A stretch of 7,924 nucleotides of DNA. Origin: an uncultured Flavobacteriales bacterium. Its GTDB lineage: Bacteria; Bacteroidota; Bacteroidia; Flavobacteriales_D; Crocinitomicaceae. The stretch is from NCBI GenBank assembly GCA_903879765.1, contig CAIRMS010000164.1, positions 1 through 7,924 of the forward strand, in the 5' to 3' direction. The notes under the pieces were generated by a model that did no database searches, was not told where the DNA came from, and worked only from the letters and a program-made list of their open reading frames with translations. Both the position numbers and the translations under genes were made by a program. Below are positions 1 to 7,378 of this stretch, one piece after another (position 1 is the first letter of the stretch; each line of letters starts with the position of its first letter).

Positions 1-2560
1 CTAATTTCAAATTGACATTCGGATTTTTACGAATGAATTGACTCGAAACAATGGCACTTTCAGCTTTCATTCCAGACGCATTTTTTCTCAATAATTGCAA
101 ATCTATGGTTGTTGTTTCCTTGATTTTGATTGGTTGAGCATAGTCATTCCAAGGACCATTGTTTAGACGAAATTTTAATTCATACGAATCCGTTGGTGAT
201 AAAATCACATGTCCTAATTCCAAATAAAGTTCTTGCTCAAAAATCCGTTGTTCGGTTTTAATAAATGGAGCAGGAACCACATCAGCAGGGATTTCTACTG
301 AATTCATTTGTGGATAATTCGATTTTTCTTGTTTTTTGTCGGTCATTTCAAATTCCAATTTCCCACCAAGCATCAATGTTTTGTGGTCAATTTGAAAATC
401 TGGAATTAATTTCCCGTTCCATTTTACTGACGCAACATAACAATTCGTGGCACTTTGATTGTTGCAAATAATCTCAATTTTTGAATTGGTCTGATTGTCT
501 ACTTTGATTGTCGCTTTGCTGAAGATTGGTCTTCCAATTTGGTACATGGAATTTCCTGGTGCAATTGGATATAGTCCAAGTGAACTTAAAACATACCAAG
601 CACTCATTTGTCCACAGTCCTCATTTCCGGAAAGCCCATCTGGTTTCGCGTGATACATTTCTTTCAAAATACGATCGACATAATACTGCGTTTTGTATGG
701 AGCATTAGTGAAGTTGTATAAATATGCCATGTGATGCGAAGGTTCGTTTCCATGCGCGTATTGACCGATTAATCCAGTGATGTCCGCTTGTTCACGTCCC
801 GACAATTTCATTTCAGTCGTAAATAGTCGATCCAACCACGCTTCCAATGAATCCCTTCCGCCAAGTAAATTCGTTAATACTTCAATTTCATGTGGAGCAT
901 AAAGGGAATACTGCCAACTATTCGCTTCGGTGTAGTTGAAATTCACCTCTGAAGGATCAAAAGGTCCGTACCACTGTGCCCCGCGTCGTGCACGCATGAA
1001 TTTCGTATTCGGATCGAATAAATTCACAAAGGAAAAGCTTCGTTTGCGGTACGTTTTCGCCATTTCGTCGTTCCCCATAGCCGCAGCCATTTCAGCTATG
1101 CAAAAATCGTCGTAGGCATATTCCAAGGTTTTTGAAACGGACTCAGGTTCATCGCTTGAACTTAAATAGCCATTGTTCGCATAGGTTTGTTTCCCAAGTT
1201 CGTTGATGTTTGCCGTGAAATGCATGTCGTTTAATGCTTTTTTCGCATCGTAAGCCAAAGCAGCAACTTTTGTTTTTCCATCCAATCCTTTCATGTAGGC
1301 ATCAGAAATGACACTAACGCTATGGTAACCGATCATACATTCTGTTTCGCAGGCTGCCAATTCCCATACTGGAAGATCGCCGCCTTCATCAAATTGACGT
1401 AAAAAGGTCCGAATGAATTGAGTCGTTCGCTCTTGTTGAATCAATGTAAACAAGGGATGATTTCCACGGTATGTATCCCAAAGTGAGAATACGGTATATT
1501 GATTGTCCTTGATTAATTGATGGATCTTCTGATCGCGTCCACGGTAACGTCCGTCAAGATCACTCATCAAATTTGGAGCAACCATGCAATGATACAAACT
1601 CGTGTAAAAAATGATGGCATCTTCAAAATTTAACGATTCAACCTTGATTTTACTTAGTTCGTTGTTCCATTTTTCGATGTTTCGCGAATACACTTGCATG
1701 AAATCAAATCCTGGAATTTCGAGTTGTAGATTGTGTGCCGCACCTTTTTGATCCACATGAGACATACCAACTTTGACAAATAATACTTTGGTGTCCTTCG
1801 GGAATTCTAGTAATAATTTATGTGTACCGGCAATTTTCACTGGTTTTGCGGAGCTGAATGGGGTGGATGTTTCTAAGTGAAAATAAAAATGTTGTTCATT
1901 CGCCCACGCTTCTGAAACTCTTTTTCCAGAGATATTGGTGCTGTTGATGACCTCGAAACCGGCGTCTAGAACCTTGTCACGGTAATCTAAATCCAACAAG
2001 ATGTACTTTTTTCCTTTCGCATTCATGAAGGTGTATTCGTGAATTCCAGCACGTTCACTTGTCGTTAAGCGCACATTGATTTGTTCATCTTCCAAAAAAA
2101 CTTCATAGAATCCAGCGCGTGCTTTTTCCTTATTGTGAGTAAATTTTGACCCGTATCCGTTTTTCGCATCTTGGTATTTCGGTAGCAGTTTTGCTTTTTT
2201 TCCTGATTGTGGTGAGATCAATAAATCCGCATAATCCGGAACTCCTGTTCCGCTTAAGTGTGTGTGACTAAATCCATAAATGACAGAATCGGAGTAATGG
2301 TATCCACCGCAACCATCCCAGCCATCGTGACGCGTGTCTGGACTCAACTGCATCATGCCGAATGGTGCGCAAACCCCAGGGAAAGTATGTCCGTGTCCAC
2401 CTGTTCCAATCGTTGGCATGACGTAAACGTATGGATTAAAAGTATCGGTTGGTTTCCCGATGATTTTCTGTGCTTTATCACTCGCCTCCATGACGTTTTT
2501 TACTTGAGCGGAGGAAATAAATCCAAGCGTCAAGAAAATGGTACTGAATATCGTCTTCAT
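1..2560 (-). CDS. GH92 family alpha-mannosidase, secreted, C-terminus cut by window edge
   Basis: Predicted exo-acting, calcium-dependent glycoside hydrolase family 92 enzyme that removes terminal alpha-linked mannose from glycans outside the cytoplasm; linkage specificity is not readable here. I translated 853 codons with no stop. Residues 1-19 look like a signal peptide (basic start, hydrophobic core, SSAQ cleavage region). Family motifs follow in order: GTGGHGHTFPG (52-62), GYHYSD and GFSHTHLSGTG (86-106), FSLWDTYRGNHPL (358-370), PVWELAACET (397-406), YTEANSWQYS (543-552), YAHGNEPSHH (601-610) and GNEDCGQMSAWY (645-656). The catalytic acid and base are expected in the last three, around E545 and E647/D648. 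The catalytic core ends near residue 750. Residues about 760-845 resemble the beta-sandwich often appended to Bacteroidota GH92 enzymes, so further sequence probably lies beyond the window. Arginine codons are mostly CGT/CGC. The start ATG overlaps the upstream glycosyltransferase stop by one base (TAATG), implying translational coupling. No SusC/SusD genes are visible nearby. Confidence 0.96.
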   Translation of the reverse strand, partial: MKTIFSTIFLTLGFISSAQVKNVMEASDKAQKIIGKPTDTFNPYVYVMPTIGTGGHGHTFPGVCAPFGMMQLSPDTRHDGWDGCGGYHYSDSVIYGFSHTHLSGTGVPDYADLLISPQSGKKAKLLPKYQDAKNGYGSKFTHNKEKARAGFYEVFLEDEQINVRLTTSERAGIHEYTFMNAKGKKYILLDLDYRDKVLDAGFEVINSTNISGKRVSEAWANEQHFYFHLETSTPFSSAKPVKIAGTHKLLLEFPKDTKVLFVKVGMSHVDQKGAAHNLQLEIPGFDFMQVYSRNIEKWNNELSKIKVESLNFEDAIIFYTSLYHCMVAPNLMSDLDGRYRGRDQKIHQLIKDNQYTVFSLWDTYRGNHPLFTLIQQERTTQFIRTFLRQFDEGGDLPVWELAACETECMIGYHSVSVISDAYMKGLDGKTKVAALAYDAKKALNDMHFTANINELGKQTYANNGYLSSSDEPESVSKTLEYAYDDFCIAEMAAAMGNDEMAKTYRKRSFSFVNLFDPNTKFMRARRGAQWYGPFDPSEVNFNYTEANSWQYSLYAPHEIEVLTNLLGGRDSLEAWLDRLFTTEMKLSGREQADITGLIGQYAHGNEPSHHMAYLYNFTNAPYKTQYYVDRILKEMYHAKPDGLSGNEDCGQMSAWYVLSSLGLYPIAPGNSMYQIGRPIFSKATIKVDNQTNSKIEIICNNQSATNCYVASVKWNGKLIPDFQIDHKTLMLGGKLEFEMTDKKQEKSNYPQMNSVEIPADVVPAPFIKTEQRIFEQELYLELGHVILSPTDSYELKFRLNNGPWNDYAQPIKIKETTTIDLQLLRKNASGMKAESAIVSSQFIRKNPNVNLKL

Positions 2561-3585
2561 TAATTGAATTTTCGTTTGTTTAATTTCGAATAAACTTTAT
2601 TTTTCAAAAAGTAGAAATCCCAGATAATGCGACCGTTATAACGATAGAATTTTCTTTCTTTGGTATTGATTTTACGTCTTTTTTTATAGAACCGACCGAA
2701 TTGAGCATACAGGTTCATGTGTGCTAAAAACACCATCCATGTCAATTGGAATTTCCCTGAAAGTAGAAATTTAATTCCTGCAATACCATCTAAACACATT
2801 CGGATAAACAAACTTGGAAATAAAAGTCCGGCATGGTTTTTCATTAACATGAAAAGACTGTTTCGGAAATTCAAATAGACTTTCTTCGGAGAATCATAAT
2901 CGAGTGTTCCACCACCTAAATGGTAAACAGTACTTTCAGGAACACAATAGAAATCAAATCCTAAATTCCCTAGTCGTATACACAAATCAATTTCTTCCAT
3001 GTGGGCAAAGAAATCAGAATCGAATCCTCTTACTTGATGAAAAATATTTGCTCGAATTAACATTGCAGCACCGGATGTCCATGTAACAGGAATTTCATAG
3101 TCATGTTGACCACCATCTTTTTCAAGTGTATCAAAAATACGTCCACGACAAAAGGGAAAATAGTGCAGGTCTACAAATCCGCCTGCTGCTCCTGCGTGCT
3201 CAAAGGAATCCTTATTGAGCCAAGATTTTATCTTTGGTTGACAGGCAGCTGTGTTTTCATGCGTATCCAAGAATACTTTCAATGGTTCAATCCAATTTTC
3301 ACTCACTTCAACATCACTATTGAGTAGTAGGTAATAATCGAATTGTCCGTTTAATTGTTCCAAAGCAACATTATATCCTCCAGCAAATCCGAAATTTCGT
3401 TTCTGCTCAATGATATGTACATCAGTGAAATGCTCTTGAATAAATGAAATGGAATCATCCGTACTTGCGTTATCAGCGATGTAAACGGGGTTGTTCTTCG
3501 AATATTGAAGCACACTTGGTAAATACCTTTCCAAATGGTGTTTACCGTTATAATTTAAAATGACAATTGCTAGTGAAGTGTCCAT
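2560..3585 (-). CDS. Family 2 glycosyltransferase (COG1216, rhamnosyltransferase-like)
   Basis: Predicted inverting GT-A glycosyltransferase that moves a sugar from a nucleotide-sugar donor to a lipid-linked, cell-envelope or glycoprotein acceptor at the cytoplasmic face of the inner membrane; donor and acceptor cannot be read from sequence. It is 341 aa. The N-terminal half carries VILNYNG (8-14), ADNASTDDS (37-45, nucleotide binding) and NFGFAGGYN (64-72). The metal-binding DxD-type motif is NSDVEV (89-94). TSGAAMLIR (170-178) and the acceptor/catalytic stretch around HMEEIDLCIR (195-204) follow, then VYHLGGGT (220-227). Residues about 240-300 are hydrophobic and amphipathic, suggesting membrane association, and the C-terminal 40 residues are strongly basic. 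All key motifs are intact and the length is normal for the family. It lies 2 bases after the GWxTD gene and shares one base with the GH92 start, so the three are almost surely co-expressed. GT2 substrate assignments are unreliable, so I give no gene symbol. Confidence 0.95.
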   Translation of the reverse strand: MDTSLAIVILNYNGKHHLERYLPSVLQYSKNNPVYIADNASTDDSISFIQEHFTDVHIIEQKRNFGFAGGYNVALEQLNGQFDYYLLLNSDVEVSENWIEPLKVFLDTHENTAACQPKIKSWLNKDSFEHAGAAGGFVDLHYFPFCRGRIFDTLEKDGGQHDYEIPVTWTSGAAMLIRANIFHQVRGFDSDFFAHMEEIDLCIRLGNLGFDFYCVPESTVYHLGGGTLDYDSPKKVYLNFRNSLFMLMKNHAGLLFPSLFIRMCLDGIAGIKFLLSGKFQLTWMVFLAHMNLYAQFGRFYKKRRKINTKERKFYRYNGRIIWDFYFLKNKVYSKLNKRKFN

Positions 3586-3587
3586 GC

Positions 3588-5030
3588 CTAGTATTGTCGG
3601 AACAAATCATTGCTATCTCCACCCCAATGGTCCACATTATTTTGATTGGGATTATCCACGTTTCCATTGTAGGTGTTGCGTTTTGACAAAATTTGAGGCC
3701 AAGCCGGATTCTTTAATTCTCCAATCATATCTGAATGGAGTAGGCGATAGGCATTATTTACCAAGTCAGGATTGTAAAAAACGAAGCGCCTATTACTGTA
3801 CATTCCAATTTTGTTGTAGGTCCAAATTTCGTATGGGTATTCTGATGGAGAAGACTCTCTTTCGTTTATTTGATTCGGTGCGCCATATTTCAAATAAACA
3901 CGACCACGATCAGTCTCAAATCCTTCTTGAAAATTATTTCCATAGATTTTTTGGACAAAAACAACTTGTGCTTTATATTTCAACCATGACTCATAAGGAT
4001 TTGTTGGTGTGGAAACAGTCCAATAACCTTGAAGGTGTTTTCGAGCATCATCGATGTTTTTTGATTTCAGTGTTTCGATGATGTTTTTTATTTCCGCGGG
4101 CTTCGAAATTGGAATCAAGCTTTCTAAAAAGTATAGGGTTGAATCCGATGGAATGGACGATTGAAACGCAGGGTCTAACAGCATGTTTTCCATTGTGAAC
4201 ATGTAATTATTATCATTGCTTCGCTCGAAATCGTATGTTTGAAAAGCAAGTATTTCATTCGAGTTATTTGTCAAACGATACTCAATTTGATAATTTCCAG
4301 AATTTAATTCTTCTATGTTAATCGTTTCGAAAACTGGAACAACGGAAGATTTATACAATTTACTCGTTCTCGTAAATCCAGGGATTTCACTGGCATCTTT
4401 CATGTTAATGATGCGATGAGAAAGGAGAAAAGTACTATCCGAAATGTTATCAGTGCCGTACAATTCAAGGTAAACGGGTAATGTTTTAGAATCCGTCCCA
4501 TAAAAACTAGAAAGCATCGGAATAATGTGGTATCCAGATTTATCAAAATTGGTTTGTTTGTCACTTGGATATGCATATTCAGCAACAAGCACATCTGAAA
4601 TTTTGGTTTTTATCGAAAAATCTTCAATCGAAATCGGTAAAGTACCTGATATTTCAGAACCGTCTTTGTTTACATCAAGTAAATCAATTTTTAAAGAATA
4701 CTTTCCAGGATTTAATTGAACGCGAAGCACTTCATAAAAATCATCTTGAATGCTATCGATTGCTTCAGGAGATTCAAGAACATATTTATCGGTAAAAACA
4801 ACAGTGGAACTATCCGAAATTTCCACAGAAATAAGAACTTTCGCTCTTAATCCATTTCCTTCATCCTTATATGTGACTGAATAGGATACGAATTGCATGT
4901 ACACTTCCAGGTAATTACCTACGTTTGGAGCATAAAATTGCTTCGTGTCCAGATATGTCTTTAACTTGTTTCCTTGTGAAAAGGAAATTCCTTGGAGAAG
5001 ACAAAAACAAATTAGAATGATTTTTTTCAT
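3588..5030 (-). CDS. GWxTD-domain secreted protein of unknown function
   Basis: Exported protein with a C-terminal GWxTD domain, a family of unknown function common in Bacteroidota. Two in-frame ATGs lie six bases apart. I chose the second (480 aa) because it gives a classic MKKIILICFCLLQGISFSQG signal peptide; starting at 5036 adds only Met-His. With the 5036 start as residue 1, the middle (about 25-290) looks like beta-rich, non-enzymatic sequence. The conserved domain follows: WLKYKAQ (351-357), GFETDRGRVYLKYGAPN (372-388), PYEIWTY (401-407), FVFYNP (418-423) and YRLLHS (430-435), then an Asn/Asp-rich tail ending LFRQY. The signature Trp of GWxTD is Phe here. No catalytic site is recognisable. 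No lipobox cysteine follows the signal peptide, so it is probably periplasmic or outer-membrane associated. It sits between helicase and glycosyltransferase, 26 bases after the former and 2 before the latter. No Shine-Dalgarno is evident. Confidence 0.92.
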   Translation of the reverse strand: MKKIILICFCLLQGISFSQGNKLKTYLDTKQFYAPNVGNYLEVYMQFVSYSVTYKDEGNGLRAKVLISVEISDSSTVVFTDKYVLESPEAIDSIQDDFYEVLRVQLNPGKYSLKIDLLDVNKDGSEISGTLPISIEDFSIKTKISDVLVAEYAYPSDKQTNFDKSGYHIIPMLSSFYGTDSKTLPVYLELYGTDNISDSTFLLSHRIINMKDASEIPGFTRTSKLYKSSVVPVFETINIEELNSGNYQIEYRLTNNSNEILAFQTYDFERSNDNNYMFTMENMLLDPAFQSSIPSDSTLYFLESLIPISKPAEIKNIIETLKSKNIDDARKHLQGYWTVSTPTNPYESWLKYKAQVVFVQKIYGNNFQEGFETDRGRVYLKYGAPNQINERESSPSEYPYEIWTYNKIGMYSNRRFVFYNPDLVNNAYRLLHSDMIGELKNPAWPQILSKRNTYNGNVDNPNQNNVDHWGGDSNDLFRQY

Positions 5031-5056
5031 GTGCATTTAAAATTACAGAAAAAGCA

Positions 5057-6565
5057 TCAATCTTCAATATTCAATCTTATTTTTTGTGCTAACTGACGAT
5101 TGTAGGTTTCCAAAAGATACTTGAAATAGTTGTCCGTGCTTTTTGATATACATTTCGTGTAGTGCTTCAATCGATGCTCGATGTGATCTTGTATAACCTG
5201 CATTAAATCAAGCGCATGATCTAAGTTATTTGCAGCAGATTCAATGGCTTTAAAATGGTTGTCTATGGATAAATCAATCGCAACCTTTCCTTTTTCACCA
5301 CGGTCTAAACATTCGTAATAACAATCCTTAATGTTGAACTCTTCTAAAATGGCAGAAGGCATGTATTTATCAAATCCTTTCGGGAATTCAAATTCAACCT
5401 CGAATTCCATGTCCTCTAATTCTGAAATACGCGATTCTAGAAAGCGATCCGGAAATTTAAAGGCATCTTGCCAATTGATGTAATCTTGCCAGTAACCGAA
5501 GCGACGAACGTTATTTCCTAGGTCAATGATTTGAAATTCACTTTTATTTGGAAGTTTTCTGGAACCACGCCCAATCATTTGGTGGTACAAGGTCAACGAG
5601 CGCGTTGCTCGGTTAATGATGATGGATTCTACTGTTGGTTCATCAAAACCAGTTGTCAAGATTCCAACGGATGTTAAAATAGCACCAGGTGTTACTTTAA
5701 ACCAATGAATGACATCTTTTCGGTCTTTGTCGCTGAATGTTGAGTCAAGGTGACGAATGTTGTATTTGAGTTTCTTGAAAGAATCTTCCACTCGTCGAGA
5801 AGTTTCAATTCCAGCGTTAAAAATCAGTGTTTTTTTGTTTAAGCTAACTTCCTCATAGGCAAAAATTAATTTTTCCTGCATAAAGAAGTTGCTGTAGAGT
5901 AAATCGGAACTGCTCACGGTAAAGTCACCATTTGTTCCAATTTTTAATCCGTGCAGATTAACATCGTATTGGTATGTTTCCGCATTGGATAAATATCCAC
6001 CTTCAATCAAATTTGAAATGGATTCTCCGACTAAAAGTTTGTTGTAATTGTCTTTCAGTGGTAAATTGCGATTTGAACTTAATGGTGTTGCCGTGACTCC
6101 AAGGATGTTCGCATCTTCATAAAACTGGAAGATTTTTCGAAAACTATTGTAATGTGCTTCATCGACAATGACTAGTCCAACATCTGCAATGAAATTATCA
6201 TTCTCATTTAAACGATTATTCAATGTTTCGACCATCGCGATGAAACACTGGTATTCGTCCTGATCATCCAAATGCTTCACTTCAGAATTTATGACCTTAT
6301 TGGCAACTTTAATGGCAGATAACTGTTGAGAAGTCTGAACTGATAATTCAATGCGATGCGTTAAAATCAATACTTTTTTGCCCCATTGCTCTATGAATCG
6401 ACGTGCAATTTCAGAGAAAATGACTGTTTTTCCACCACCGGTTGGTAACTGATAGAGTAAATTAAAATTCGCACCGTTTTTACGAAGTTCTTCTAAAACT
6501 TGGTTAACGGTTTGCTCTTGAAATGGGTAAAGCTTCTTTGCTTCGTATAAATCGAAATCAATCAT
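5057..6565 (-). CDS. Superfamily 2 DEAD/DEAH-box helicase (SSL2/Res-subunit type), stand-alone
   Basis: Predicted ATP-dependent nucleic-acid helicase or translocase in the cytoplasm, 502 aa from the ATG. Both RecA-like domains are complete: an N-terminal PFQEQTV segment (14-20), Walker A LPTGGGKT (40-47), motif Ia LILTHR (66-71), motif II VDEAH (134-138), motif III TATP (158-161), a motif IV-like LIFNAG (247-252), motif V GILTTGFDEP (301-310) and motif VI QMIGRGSR (329-336). It resembles the helicase of type III restriction Res subunits and SSL2/RAD25 proteins, but has no nuclease domain and no methylase partner nearby. The last 140 residues are an acidic then helical region I cannot assign. 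A TTG seven codons upstream (6586) keeps the frame open, but it lies inside a perfect -7 promoter box, so the ATG at 6565 is the better start. Its substrate (DNA or RNA) is unknown; it probably leads the operon with GWxTD, GT2 and GH92. Confidence 0.94.
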   Translation of the reverse strand: MIDFDLYEAKKLYPFQEQTVNQVLEELRKNGANFNLLYQLPTGGGKTVIFSEIARRFIEQWGKKVLILTHRIELSVQTSQQLSAIKVANKVINSEVKHLDDQDEYQCFIAMVETLNNRLNENDNFIADVGLVIVDEAHYNSFRKIFQFYEDANILGVTATPLSSNRNLPLKDNYNKLLVGESISNLIEGGYLSNAETYQYDVNLHGLKIGTNGDFTVSSSDLLYSNFFMQEKLIFAYEEVSLNKKTLIFNAGIETSRRVEDSFKKLKYNIRHLDSTFSDKDRKDVIHWFKVTPGAILTSVGILTTGFDEPTVESIIINRATRSLTLYHQMIGRGSRKLPNKSEFQIIDLGNNVRRFGYWQDYINWQDAFKFPDRFLESRISELEDMEFEVEFEFPKGFDKYMPSAILEEFNIKDCYYECLDRGEKGKVAIDLSIDNHFKAIESAANNLDHALDLMQVIQDHIEHRLKHYTKCISKSTDNYFKYLLETYNRQLAQKIRLNIED

Positions 6566-6583
6566 TTTCGCAGTTGGGATTTG

Positions 6584-6591
6584 CAAAAATA
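6584..6591 (-). promoter_or_regulatory. Bacteroidota -7 promoter box (TATTTTTG) upstream of the helicase
   Basis: On the minus strand the eight bases read TATTTTTG, a perfect fit to the Bacteroidota sigma-A -7 consensus TAnnTTTG. Its last base is 18 bases before the helicase ATG at 6565, which would leave a leader of about 10-14 bases. No TTTG -33 element is visible 17-23 bases upstream. If active, it drives helicase, GWxTD, GT2 and GH92 independently of the methyltransferase. The evidence is a motif match plus position only. Confidence 0.5.
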
Positions 6592-6615
6592 CAGCCTTTT
6601 CTTTGAATTAGGACA

Positions 6616-7350
6616 CTATGATTTTGATTGACTCCAATGATATAGGAAAATACCGGTAGCAATGGAGACATTTAACGATTCGGCTTGACCGTAACCTGGT
6701 ATGGTAACTGCTTGATTGATATGTTTTTGGATGTCTGGCGAAATTCCTTTTCCTTCATTGCCCATCACTAGAATTTTTATTTCATTTGGATCAATATCTG
6801 CTAAATTATCACCGTTTAAAAGTGCTCCATGTACCACAGTATTCATTTTCTGGAGGAATTCTCCAAGATTTTCATAAAAAACGGACATCCTAAAAGCACT
6901 TCCCATGGAGGATTGAATCACCTTTGAGTTGAACATGTTTACAGTATCTGTTGAGCACACAATTTGTTTGATGCCAAACCAATCTGCTGTCCGAATGATC
7001 GTTCCTAAGTTTCCTGGATCCTGAATTCCTTCTAGAACCAAAACACGTTCAGTTGGATTAAATGCTTTAGCAGCAGGCTCATGAAAAATACCGAGTAAGG
7101 TCGACGCTGAATAAAACTGTGTGATGCGCTCCATTTCATTTTCGGAGCATTGATAGCAGTCAAAATTAGTTTGTAGTGATTCAGTGATGTCGCTACTGGC
7201 ATAAATGGAATGAACTAACGATGGAAATTGGATCGCTAATTCACTGACTAATTTGAGGCCTTCCACTAAAACTACTTTTTCTTTATCCCGGTTTTTTTTG
7301 AGATGAAGGCTTTTAATCCATTTTATCTTTTGTAGTGAAATTTTTTCCAA
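6616..7350 (-). CDS. SpoU/TrmH-family RNA 2'-O-ribose methyltransferase
   Basis: Predicted S-adenosylmethionine-dependent methyltransferase that methylates a ribose 2'-hydroxyl in rRNA or tRNA. It is 244 aa from the proposed TTG start. Residues about 25-95 (VLVEGLKLVSEL onward) form the L30e-like RNA-binding domain. The SPOUT knot domain then carries motif 1 DPGNLGTIIRTADWFG (111-126, with catalytic Asn and Arg), motif 2 SMGSAFR (148-154) and motif 3 MGNEGKGIS (196-204) with GQAESLNVSIATGI (221-234), the trefoil-knot cofactor loop. Start choice: the frame stays open to 7509, but that part overlaps the divergent TamL gene and resembles no methyltransferase. An ATG at 7380 is possible. The TTG at 7350 gives MEKISLQKIKWIKSL, matching the short N-terminus usual in Bacteroidota homologues, and leaves the TamL promoter outside the gene. 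The target nucleotide is unknown, so I name neither RlmB nor TrmH. It is divergent from TamL, with about 50 bases before the helicase. Confidence 0.94.
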   Translation of the reverse strand: MEKISLQKIKWIKSLHLKKNRDKEKVVLVEGLKLVSELAIQFPSLVHSIYASSDITESLQTNFDCYQCSENEMERITQFYSASTLLGIFHEPAAKAFNPTERVLVLEGIQDPGNLGTIIRTADWFGIKQIVCSTDTVNMFNSKVIQSSMGSAFRMSVFYENLGEFLQKMNTVVHGALLNGDNLADIDPNEIKILVMGNEGKGISPDIQKHINQAVTIPGYGQAESLNVSIATGIFLYHWSQSKS

Positions 7351-7362
7351 CTTGATTATTGT

Positions 7363-7370
7363 TATTTTTG
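7363..7370 (+). promoter_or_regulatory. Bacteroidota -7 promoter box (TATTTTTG) upstream of tamL
   Basis: On the plus strand these bases read TATTTTTG, a perfect TAnnTTTG match and identical to the helicase box through the next two bases (CA). The ATG of the lipoprotein gene begins only 9 bases after the box's last base, so the transcript would have a leader of only a few bases. No -33 TTTG is seen at the usual 17-23 base spacing; the sequence there is T-rich. The assignment rests on the motif and its position only. Confidence 0.5.
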
Positions 7371-7378
7371 CACAAGGC

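Noticed and set aside
1..2560. Polysaccharide-utilisation locus
   Set aside because: No SusC, SusD, sensor or sigma/anti-sigma gene is in the window; the mannosidase is instead coupled to a glycosyltransferase. Genes beyond position 1 cannot be judged.
2258..2563. Plus-strand open frame of 101 codons
   Set aside because: It is antisense to the conserved N-terminal motifs of the GH92 enzyme; the GH92 frame explains the sequence fully.
3560..4081. Plus-strand open frame of 173 codons
   Set aside because: It lies wholly opposite the GWxTD gene and its junction with GT2, contains no recognisable domain, and is rich in Cys, His and Phe as expected from an antisense shadow.
5031..5056. Terminator or separate promoter between helicase and GWxTD
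   Set aside because: The gap shows no hairpin with a T-run and no TAnnTTTG box, so read-through from the helicase is the simpler view.
5057..5080. Direct repeat TCAATCTT ... TCAATCTT
   Set aside because: Two copies 14 bases apart encode the final residues of the helicase in AT-rich sequence; too short to count as a regulatory or mobile repeat.
5057..6565. Restriction-modification or other defence system built around the Res-like helicase
   Set aside because: No nuclease motif inside the protein and no DNA methylase, specificity subunit or other defence gene beside it.
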